Of a stretch of DNA of 64,000 nucleotides, positions 25,201-37,200 are shown one piece after another. Source of the stretch: Pratylenchus scribneri (Eukaryota > Nematoda > Chromadorea > Rhabditida > Pratylenchidae). Under the pieces are notes generated by a model, which had not been told where the DNA came from, searched no databases, and worked only from the letters and a program-made list of their open reading frames with translations. The stretch is from the NCBI GenBank assembly GCA_030063045.1, contig JAQSEB010000088.1:1-64000 (forward strand), in the 5' to 3' direction. The translations under genes and the position numbers were made by a program. The first letter of the stretch is position 1; the number at the start of each line of letters is the position of its first letter.

Positions 25201-28200
25201 TACGAAAAAAACACTGAATTTGGCGAAAACTTTTCGTGTCGAAAAATATTATATTTTTGAGGCCATATAACTTGGCCAAATCAGACTTCTTTAAGATTCA
25301 CAAACCCCTAGCCCTTAGCCCCTAATCCCATGCCTGCCCTGAACCTAACCCTAGCCCTAAACCCCTAGTTAGGGCCAAGTTATATGGCCTCAAAAATAAA
25401 ATATTTTTCGACACGAAAAGTTTTCGCCAAATTCAGTATTTTTTTCGCCAAATTAATATTATCTCAAAAATAATTCCCTGATTATTAAAAAAGATATTCT
25501 CATCAACGCTAATTAAGCAATAGACGAATAAAATCAGCCATTTAATATATTTCTAATTGAATTTTAATTTAAATCTCAGGCACAATCGAGGAACAAGAAG
25601 TAATAGAGCTATATAAAAAAGTTATAAAAGATACAAATGAAACGGAATTGGTAATATGGGAATTCCGAATATCCGCTGCATTTTTATATGGCAGAATATG
25701 GCGTAAATTATTCGATCAACTTTTTGATAATCAAGAAAATGAGGAAAATGTTCGTAATCATCTTAATCAACTTTTTGAAATTTCAAAACAAAAATTCTAT
25801 ATCTTTGAATATGTAAAAAACGATTACAAAAACAGTGCCCAAAAAATATGCCTGGAATTGTTGCAACTTTGGAGGAAAATTATTGGTCAAAATGAAGGTC
25901 ATGAAATAGCGGAGGAAATAGAAGAAAATTTTGAACAGAATAAAATGATAATTCGAAATGAATTACTCTGGAAGGAACATTGGGCCTGGCTGGACTTGAT
26001 TAAAAAGATGGACAAACAATTGTTAGACAGCAATTTTAGTCCAGGAAATATTTATAAAATTTCCGAATTTTTTGGTGGTTTTGAACAAATTTGGTCAAAA
26101 ATTAATGAGATGGAAAAAACTGGTCAAAAACCTTTTCAATTGGATAGAGCTGATGCTGCTGAACATGAGGAGAATAGAGGGGAAAATTTAATGGATAAAA
26201 TGTTGGCGCCATTTAGAACAAGTAAATTTTGTCGATTTTATTATTTTAAAATAACAATTGAAATGAGGGATTAAATAGCCTTATTATAGATAAATTTAAT
26301 ATCGATCGTATTTTTATATTTAATATATATAGATAAATACATATACGTAAATTAATTTGTTCACAACAAACTGTTGGTGAATAGAAATTGGCTTAGGATT
26401 ATGTAAAGATTAGAGCATAGACTTCGAAATATATTAATCTTTAAAAGATTGTTTTAGCCAATTATATGCTTGAAAATTTATTTTATTTATATAAAATTTA
26501 GACCAATCAATGCCTTTTTTCAATAAATAGTATCACATTTAAATTTTTACAATTTTAATTTCGTTTTATAATTAATTAATATTGCCATAAAATACCTTAA
26601 AATTAATTTTTATAAGAACTCAACAACGATTTGCGTATAATCTATAATATCGAGGATTATATTGAGAAAATTGTTTTTGTTGGAAATAAAGAGAGACTCA
26701 AAGTTTTGCAACTGATGTGGAAAGCGACATCCAATATTAAAAGAAGTACTTTGGGCTTGGATTTGTTGATTTGGATGCTAATTTTGGATAAACATATTGA
26801 TGAGCAAATTTCAACCAAAAATGGTAATCAAGAATTGGTGAATGCATGGTGGAATGTCCGCGTCGAAATGGAAATATTCCACGATTCATTGGCCATAAGG
26901 GAAGGCGGATATGAGGCAGTTGAAAAACCTGGTGAGAATGAGAATGTAACAATACAAAAAAATATTATTAATAATAAAGTGCTGTTTGGTTTGTTCTGAT
27001 TTTAATTTCCCAAATGTTTGTCCGATTGATTTCTTATAAACATTGCAGTCCGCCTGTTTTTAATTTCGCCTGTTTTTAATTGCGCCTGTTTTAATTCCGC
27101 CTGTTTTAAATCCGCTTTTTTTAATTTCGCCTGTTTTTAATTCAACCATTACATTTTTTTAAATTTAAGCTTTATATATGCTTAATTGGATGTATTTATT
27201 GAAAAATTTAAAATGTATTATAAAAAATGACGCGGAAGGCAAAATTCAAATTGGTGAATTAGAAGAGAATCAAATGGAGGAAAATCGAAAAGAAATGAAC
27301 AAAAATTTATTTAGTTATATTGAAAAATGTAAAAAAATTGCTAAAGAATATACAGAAAAAGAGAAAAAATATTTTGACGATGAAGAAATTCTCAATTCGC
27401 GTTGGTCTTATTTGAATGAATTAATTGAAGGCAAACGATTCTATTCGGCATATATTGCTTTGCGCTTGGAAAGTAATAAATATATATTTATAAAATATTT
27501 TTAAATTATTATTAATTATAAATTTTTTAGAACAAATAGAAGACCAGGAAACATTGACAAAACTAGAAAAATTGATTGGCAGTGAATATTTAGACAACTT
27601 AAAGGGAAGAGACAGAAAAAGGTCTGTTATAAAAAATTTATAAAAAAAAATAAATATTTCTCAGCATTGGGCACGGTTATTTGACAGAGAAATGGATTGA
27701 AATATTGCAAATTAAGGATAAAAAGAGACGATTTCAAGTGAGCCTGGATGTTATGTATTCGAATTCCAAAAATATAATGGACGAAATAAAATATTATGCC
27801 AAAAAATTTCAAATTATACCAGTTTACTTTCAGCGTGAATATGGCCGAAAAAGTTATGATGGAATAACACGAATTGAACAAGAAGTGGAAAATGTTTTGA
27901 GGGTGAATGAAAAGGAAGAGGATGGAGACAATATTCAAATTCCAACAGCAAGTGGCACAAAAAACATTGAAATGTCCACCGAGTTGAGTAGTGAACAAAT
28001 TAACATGATCCGTTCCATCAAAATGATGAACGATTTTTGCGCACTGTTGAACACTCAGGAAGCATCTGGCATGATGGGCAATTTGAATTTTAACACCGAA
28101 ATTCAAATGGTCACTAGCGAATTTGTGCAAGCAAATTTCCATCAAGTTATGGAGGAATTGAGAAAAAATCATATGAAAGAAATAAATTTCAAACGATTCA

Positions 28201-31200
28201 CAAATATTCTAAAATCGGATCCTGAATTGGTAAAATTATTGCGCAATGAAATCGGCGCCGTTCACACTCTGAACACATTGTTGGGCTTGGGCTTCAAAAG
28301 GGAAAAACAACAAAATATAGAACAAACGGTGATTGACGCAATATGGAAAGAAATGACCAATCCCAATGCGATCGGTAAAGTTGATGAAAAGAAGGAAATA
28401 AGGAATATTGAAATTGTTTGGGAGGAAGCATCCAAAGGTGCCATTGGGCTTGGCACCAGCAGTTTGGAGGATAATCCATTGCGCGACATCAATTGTAATT
28501 TTTTTTTATTTATTAATAAAATTTGTAATTTTTATATGTATTAATAAAATATAAAAAATGCACATTTTTCAAAAAATTGTTGGCATTGTCTCAAAATAAA
28601 ATTTTATATTTTATAATTTTTGAGATTTTTAATTGTTTTATTTTTTTATTAATTAATTCTATCCAATATAAGATAAATTTAGAATTTTATAGAAAAAATT
28701 TATTAAAAATTGGATAGCAGTAAATATTATCAATTTAAAAAAATTCAATTTAATTTTTGTTCATTATGATTATTTTATTAATTTTATTTTGCAAAATTTA
28801 TATCAGCATTTTAAAATAAGAAAGACTTGAAATTAAACAAAAAAAACAAACAACAATATTTTTAGGAAAGTTTATTTATATAGCTATAAAAGGTGATTTA
28901 GCAAGTAAAACAAATTATTTTGTTTAAAAAAAATTTTTTATCTATTCTACGAATTTTTTAGGTCTAAAATATAAATAAGTAAAAATGGCCTTAAGAAAGA
29001 GATTTCAACATATGAGTCCTCTGGAAATTAAAGTTTAAAATTAACAAATATTTTTTTTTAAAAATATTTTTGTAGTTTTCAATGATAAACGACTTATGGA
29101 AAATTACGATTTGGCATTAAAAAATTACAAATTGAAAGGAGAAAATTTGCAAATTAAAATTTATTCATTGGCTGCAAATATTTTGGTTTTCATGCAATAT
29201 TTTGAACAATTTGTTATGCGACCAGCGAGACTCTCCTCAAAATTGCAATTAATTCGATCAAAATATGGTGAACAAATTCGCCTATTTGCCCGCATTGAAT
29301 ATGACAAAGTGTTGACCGATTTTGGGGAAGTAAATTTCCGTGTTCAAAGGTAATAAGAAAGTGGTCAATTGACCAAAAATTTAAAAAATGTGGCTATTAG
29401 TCATTTCTAAGGCAGAAGAATTTTTTTCTCAAAATTTTAATATTTTATTTTAGAAAATTTTAGAATTAAAATTAATAATTTTTATTAAGTAAATTAAAGC
29501 AAAATTTATAAAGATTAATTTCTAAAATCTTCTATAAAAAATTGAAATTAAAATCATATTTCATTAATATTTTGTTTTTGACCTTAAAACAGCCTGAAAC
29601 CAATGTAAAACATTTTTTTATCAATGTTTTTTTTGATTTTTCATGATTTTTTTTCGTCAATATTCATCAATAGTTTTCCATTTTTTGATCGTCAATATTT
29701 ATTCAATATTTCGTCATTTTTTTAGCATTTTGATTAATATTTTGAAGACTTTTTTATTGTTTATTGAAAAAAATGAAAATTTTTTATTTTGAAAATTTTT
29801 CGAAAATTTTTTACTATTTTTTTGAAAAAATTGATTTTGGTATTTTTTAATAAAATAATCAAAAAATTTATTTTCGGCATTTTTTAAATCTATGTATATA
29901 AAAATTTTCATTTTTTAGAAATGAATTTTTTACCTATGATTTAAAAAATTAACGAAAAAACATTTTTTTGCTAAAATTTATCGTTTTTTTTTTAAATTTT
30001 CATCAATATTTCATCAATATTTTGGCAATATTTCGCAATTTTCATCAATATTTTATTATTTTTTCGTCAATATTTATGTCAATATTTCGGAATTTATCGT
30101 CAATAAAAATCGTATTCTATTTAAAAAAAATACTTTTATTTTTTAATTAACCGATTTTAATTTTAATCGCAACATTTAAAGAGAATTTTAAATAAAAAAT
30201 GCTTATGAATATTCTATTTTTATTTTGCTGATAAATTAAAAAGAACTAAATCGTTTCAAGCTCAATTATTTTTATTTTTGGAATTTTTAAAGGGAATTCT
30301 TTGCACGATTGCTAACAGAAGTAAAAACAAATAATAATAGACCAAAAAGGGAAATTATCCCAGAAATTTTACACAATTATCGGATGGAAAAGATTGCAGT
30401 GGAAAATGAAAATGATGACAAATTATTTGAAGAAATATTTAAGGAGTATGATGAAAATATTCAAAAATTTCACACCGATGCATTTGTCCGCCTATTAATA
30501 CAAGAAAAGAAGGGGAAAGAAAAAGAAAAAGAAAATAAAGAGAAAGAGGAGAAAGAAAAGGCGGAGAAGAAAGAGAAAGAAAAGGAAGAGAGAGAGAATG
30601 AGGAAAATAAAGACAAAAAAGAAGTCAAAAAATTATCAATTGAAAAAATTTTAAGAGGTCAGTTTTGGATAGGAGAATTGGAATATTAATTGAATCGGGG
30701 CATTTGGGAATGGGAAATTATTAATTCGGCAAAAAATAATGAATCTGCAAAAATATTTAATAACCTAGGTCTTCTAAAATTTTATCAAAATCCAGAAAAT
30801 GGAAAATTTATTTTAAATTCATATTCTCCATCCAAAATTATATAGGCAAATTTATATTTAATTTTTTAAATATCATATCTAATTTTGGCAATTAAATTTT
30901 ATTTTTGAGCACATTCGTAGGATAAATACAAATAATTTGAGATTTTTATATTATCATTTATCCATCATTTAACGGTACTTAAAGGACTATGGAATTTGTA
31001 TCTTCTTTTTTGTTGAGAAGGGAAAAAGTGAAGGTCCCCCTCCCCCTTTGGGTCATCATGATTAGGGTTAGGGTAATGTAGGGTCAATTAAGGTTGGGAT
31101 ATCATCTTAGATCTTAGTTAACCCCTAATGGCCCCAATCCTAATCCTGCTGAATCCTAATGACCCAAAGAGTTCACTTTCCCTAATTGACCCAAAAAAGG

Positions 31201-34200
31201 GGATACACAATACAAACTCCATAAATACCCGAATTTCACTTGATTTTATTTACCCTATTTGAACAATCAAGTGGGAATAAAATCACAGTGTTACCTAGAA
31301 TTGAAATATATTTTGATTTTTTTTATTATCTGAATTCTCAATTATTTTTTTGTACCAGAAATTTAGATTATTTCAATAAATCCATATTTACTTTTAATTA
31401 AATTTTATAAAATTCTTAATTGACAAAAATGGTTGGTTAATTTCTATATTATTCATAAAAAATTTATTTGAATAAATTGTAAGATTCACATTCCGATCAA
31501 AAAAGACGACAAATTCTTTTCAATTTTATTGGCGATTTGGAGCGAATTGCAAGCGTTTTTAAGGAAATTGGTAAACCACCCGGAATGAAATTTCAGGCCA
31601 AAGATTATGAATATTTTGTGAAGGGCAAAGCAGAAGCAGCAGAAATGGAAACCGAAAATCAACAAAGTTTGGGCAAAGCATTGACAGAGCCGTTTGCACA
31701 GACCAAAAATTTGGGTGCACCCAAACATGTTGGCACAGGTAAATAGAATTAGAGTGTATGAATGTGTATGATTATAAATCATCCATTAGGTTCTGAACCG
31801 ATTTTAATGCTTTTGAATTCAAATTGAAGAGAAGATTGTATGCTATTAGATGATTTAAATTTTATTTTAAAAAATTATGAATTCGTTTAGTTATAAATTT
31901 ACAATAAAAATGGGTGAATTTATAGACAACATTTTGGATAAATCTTCTAAATTAAATTTTTTAGTATTTAATTTAATATACCAAAATCATCAAATTCGGT
32001 TCGATCCTTGGTGTTATTATCATTCGAGGCCGGAAATAGGGCCCTAAAGGGACATTATTTAATGAAAATTATTTAGAACGACGAGAGCCACAAGCAGCTG
32101 AAAAATCAAAAATGAGATGGACCGATTGGGCTTCTGATTCTGACCACTCTGATTCGGAAAAAGAAGGGATGGGGAAAACGAAAAATGTGCAAATTCAACA
32201 AATTGTTGAGAGTGGAAATGAACAGAAAATAGGGGAAATTGGCGGCATTAAAAGTAATTTTTTATTTTAAAAAAATACACAATTTCGGTTTTGCAACTGA
32301 TCAAACCATGAGAAAATATATATTATTCGACGCATCTTGACGAGATCTATCAAATGAGTATAAGGTTTAGGGGTCAAGGACAAACCATTAAACCATTATA
32401 GACTTTTCGCCATTTTGAATACTCTTTTCGCCATTTTCAATGTTTTTTTTCGCCATTTTAAATGTTTTTTTCGCCTGATAGATAGAGATTTGCTTAAAGT
32501 TTGTTTTTCAGAAAATCGATGTAATTAAAAATCAAAATTGGTTGTTTTCAAAAAGAAATTGCAACCGAAAAAGGATTAGGCGCATTTTCTGATTAAAACG
32601 ATACTCAGCTACCCTACCCTGTAGAAAGTAGAATAGAAGCAGGACACTTACTCTCCCATTTCATAGCTCTAATAATGCCCATATTTAAACTCCGAAAATT
32701 TAGAAGAATTGTATCAATGTTTTTACCGTTCTAAGAAAAGCAGAAATTCCCTCTTCTTTTCCCTTCCCAAACTCTTGGTTAAATTAAACCTGAACAATAC
32801 AAAATTAGACTTTTCTAAATTTAAAATAATTTAAGAATCGAAAAACGAAGAGAAAAAAGAAGAAATTACAAAGACAGAAGATACAACTTCCACCAGAACC
32901 TCAAAAGGGAAGAAAAAGAAAAAGGTTAGATTCCATATCCCCAAAGAAAAAGTTTCCTCCAATTCTCCTTCAACAAATCAAAATGATGCTCCTCTAATTG
33001 ATATTGCTCACGGCGGGAGCAGTGGCAGTGGTACCGAAATTATTCCTACGGTTGATATTGCCGATGGCGACGGCAAACCTGAAACTAGCAGCAAATCGAA
33101 AAAGAAAAATGAAAAAAAGAAAATGAAGAAAATTCAGCAAAAAACGGAAAAGGCGACGGAAAAGGAGTATGGCAAAGTTACAATTTTAAAAAGAGGTGAA
33201 AAAGAGGAAGAAGGAGGAGAAATGGTTAATTTGCCGTCCAATGAAATTGTGGAACAAAAAAATCATATCTATAAATTGCCTCCATTTGAAAGTAATAAAA
33301 AATATTTTTTTTTAAATCAAAAAATAAAATTTTTAGAATATTTGAATAACCAATTTTTATACAATAAATTTTTCGAAATTTATGAAAAATTCATCAAGGA
33401 ACAAGAATGGTCACCGGAGGAACATTTATTCCTGACTATTGGAACATATTTGAATGAAATTAACCAAAAATTGAAGGCATTGGAAGGTATAAAACAGGGC
33501 AAAATATTTCTGCCAAATTCAATTGATTGGAAAATGGTGGAGGAAATGCAAAGAGAATTGAATGAATTAAATTTGTTGGAAGAGAGGGAATGGAAATTGA
33601 AAGAATTGAATGAGTTGATGACAAATTTGCATGGAATTTTTATAAAATTATTAGGTCAAATAGATGGTTATAGCATTGAAGATGGAAAAAACAAAGAAAA
33701 TGAAGTAGAAAAAGAAAAAGACTTATATGATCAAAGCTATTTGAGACTGCAATTGAATTGGATTTGTTTTGTCCGAGCAATTTGTGGAGAGGAAAAATTG
33801 AAACAAATGTGGTCCTTGAAAAATGTAACAAATCAAGCTTACAATCGCAATTTTGTTTATTTGATTGGCTATCAGCCGATTATTGTTGCTGAACAAGGAC
33901 AGAAAAAGAATCAGCATAAAATAAATGCATTGGAAAAGTTAAGGATACAATTTGAGAAGGAATATTTGATTCCCTACAAACAAATGTTGGAGCAGAATGC
34001 AATTGGTAAGCAAATAATTGCCTGTTCTGATTTTAATAATTCCGCCTGTTCTGATTTTAATAATTCCGCCTGTTCTGATTTTAATAATTCCGCCTGTTCT
34101 GATTTTAATAATTCCGCCTGTTCTGATTTTATTAATTCCGCCTGTTCTGATTTTAATAATTCCGCCTGTTCTGATTTTAATAATTCCGCCTGTTCTGATT

Positions 34201-37200
34201 TTATTAATTCCGCCTGTTCTAATTTTAATAATTCCGCCTGTTCTGATTTTAATAATTCCGCCTGTTCTGATTTTAATAATTCCGCCTGTTCTGATTTTAA
34301 TAATTCCGCTTGTTCTGATTTTAATAATTCCGCCTATTCTGATTTTAATAATTCAGCCTGTTCTGATTTTAATAATTCCGCCTGTTCTGATTTTAATAAT
34401 TCAGCCCGTTTTGATTTTAATAATTCCGCCTGTTCTGATTTTAATAATTCCGCCTGTTCTGATTTTAATAATTCCGCCTGTTCTGATTTTAATAATTATG
34501 CCTGTTCTGATTTTAATAATTCCGCCTGTTCTGATTTTAATAATTCCGCCTATTCTGATTTTAATAATTCAGCCCGTTTTGATTTTAATAATTCCGCCTG
34601 TTCTGATTTTAATAATTCCGCCTGTTCTGATTTTAATAATTCCGCCTATTCTGATTTTAATAATTATGCCTGTTCTGATTTTAATAATTCCGCCTGTTCT
34701 GATTTTAATAATTCCGCCTGTTCTGATTTTAATAATTCCGCCTGTTCTGATTTTAATAATTCCGCCTGTTCTGATTTTAATAATTCCGCCTGTTCTGATT
34801 TTAATAATTCCGCCTGTTCTGATTTTAATAATTCCGCCTGTTCTGATTTTAATAATTCCGCCTGTTCTGATTTTAATAATTCCGCCTGTTCTGATTTTAA
34901 TAATTCCGCCTGTTCTGATTTTAATAATTCCGCCTGTTCTGATTTTAATAATTCCGCCTGTTCTGATTTTAATAATTCCGCCTGTTCTGATTTTAATAAT
35001 TATGCCTGTTCTGATTTTAATAATTCCGCCTGTTCTGATTTAATTCTGCCTGTTCTGATTTTAATAATTCCGCCTGTTCTGATTTAATAATTCCGCCTGT
35101 TCTGATTTTAATAATTCCTCTTGCTTTGTATTTTGATTCCATAAAATTAAGATCATCAATTATTGAATGAATATACGCCAAATAATTCTTCACCAAAAGA
35201 TGCAATTACAATTGAATTCAATAAATTATACCAACAATTCCGTTGGAGCAGTGACCAAATTCGGCAGACACGAGGCAGCACCCAACAAATTCGGGACTCA
35301 GTCTACAATGTTGTTGTAAATGAGGATGAAGATGAAGCAGAGGGGCCAAACAATCGGCTGCGCTATCAGAAAGTTAATTTTGCCATTCAGCGAATTGAAC
35401 ATATTATCACCACAATTTGGGTACATTTATAAGACATTTTTGAATAATTCATGTCTGATTATTAGGCACCACAATCGACTCTAAAAATTGGTGGCTCCTA
35501 TCAATTGGGCACTTGGACGCCCAATTCCGACATCGATGCAATTTTGATTGCATCAAAACGAGTTGGAAGAGAACGATTCTTTGGCAAGGCTAAGACAACT
35601 TGTGAATCGAACCGATTGTGTTTGGACATTGATTCATTGTATTGTCAACTTTGTCAGGTAATATAATTAAAATTTAGAATAATTTTTTTTAATTACAAAA
35701 TTTGAATTCTTCAAATTTTTAGTAATCTAAAGCAAATTTCTTAATCTTATAAAATAAAAAACAAAATATTAATCTAAAATTTATAATCAGAAAATAATAA
35801 TCCAAAATCAATTATTTATATAAATTATTAATTAAATCTAATGAAGAAAATAAAATAATAGATCCTTTTTTTTGATACTGGGAATAAAAAATAGAAAAAT
35901 TTTTAAATGTTTCTCTCTTATAATAAATAACAAAAATTAATCCAAAAAATTTCCGATTTTGTTTAATTTATTAAAAATTAATATAAATTATCATAAAAAA
36001 AATTAAAATAAAAAAGTCCTTGTCCTCTAACGAAAATATTTTAACCATTTTTGCCTCCAATGAACATTTCAACAATATAATTAAAAATTGTATTCAAAAT
36101 TAATCAATAAATTTTAATATTTTTAGAATAATAATGTATTCCACTTGGCGAAGTATCCGAATAATCACATTCCCCACTTGAAATTCACATATTGTACCCA
36201 TTTTGAACGGCATCAAATGGACTTAGACAGGTCAAAATTGCCGGCATACCAATGTACTCCAATTGAATTGGTCCTCGTTTCAATGCCAGGCTATGGAATA
36301 ATTTCCGAAAAAACGCTGCAAAATACATCACTTCTCATCGAACAATTCCGCGAAAGGGGCGAGGAGGATATTTATGAAATTGATTGGAACGATTCAAGGG
36401 CCGGCATGATCCATGCACTTTCTGGTCTGTAAAATTTTTTGACTTGAAGATTAATCCTTGATATTTTATACATATTTATTATTTACTGATAAATTTCCAT
36501 CTCAGTTCATTCAAAATATATGGGCCTTATATCTGGCTTAAGGAAATTGTTAGATAAGATCAGTGTAAAGTTAAGATTTATGCAAGATAGATTTTAAAAT
36601 TATTTGGTTTTGAAAAAAAAGCCTGCAAATTTTTCGAAAAAAATTGTAGTAATTGATTTCAATTATATATATTCAAATAATTATTATCTAATTAAAAATA
36701 TATAATTTTTTTCCCTCATCCAGGCTATCAATTAAATGAATTTATTTTGGAAAAATTGACTAATAAAAATATGCTACGAGTATTCCGCATTTGTCTTGTG
36801 GCATTGAAGAAATGGGCTCAAAGTGAGTCATCAAAATCAAAATTAATATCTTTATAGTCTTTATTTTTATAAAGAAAAATTCCCTTAAAATTATCAAAGA
36901 ATAATCATGTAAATAAAAAAAATGAGAATTTTAAATAAATTTAATTCATTTTTGTGGTGAAATACAAATTTTGATCTATTGAAATAATAATTTTTCAGAA
37001 TTGCTTTAAACATGGAAAAAGGGATAAAAAAAGTCCAAAGGCTTCAAAATAATCAAGGAAACTTTATTAAAAATTTTTCTTTTTCCATTAAAATAAATTT
37101 TGAAATATTTGTTATCCCATAGAGCTCTGTTATAAAATTTATCAATAAAACAATTAAATTAAATATTTGATAAAAATATCCATCATATATCTAAGATAAT

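Noticed and set aside
27627..28172. 181-codon open frame on the - strand
   Set aside because: It is the antisense shadow of exon 10 of giant gene copy 1, whose sense frame is conserved in copy 2.
31980..32040. tRNA suggested by a GGTTCGATCC T-loop-like string
   Set aside because: No pairing T stem, anticodon arm or acceptor stem could be folded around it.
34021..35120. CRISPR array
   Set aside because: Units are contiguous with no unique spacers, the period is 24 bp and the genome is eukaryotic. The same holds for the other arrays.
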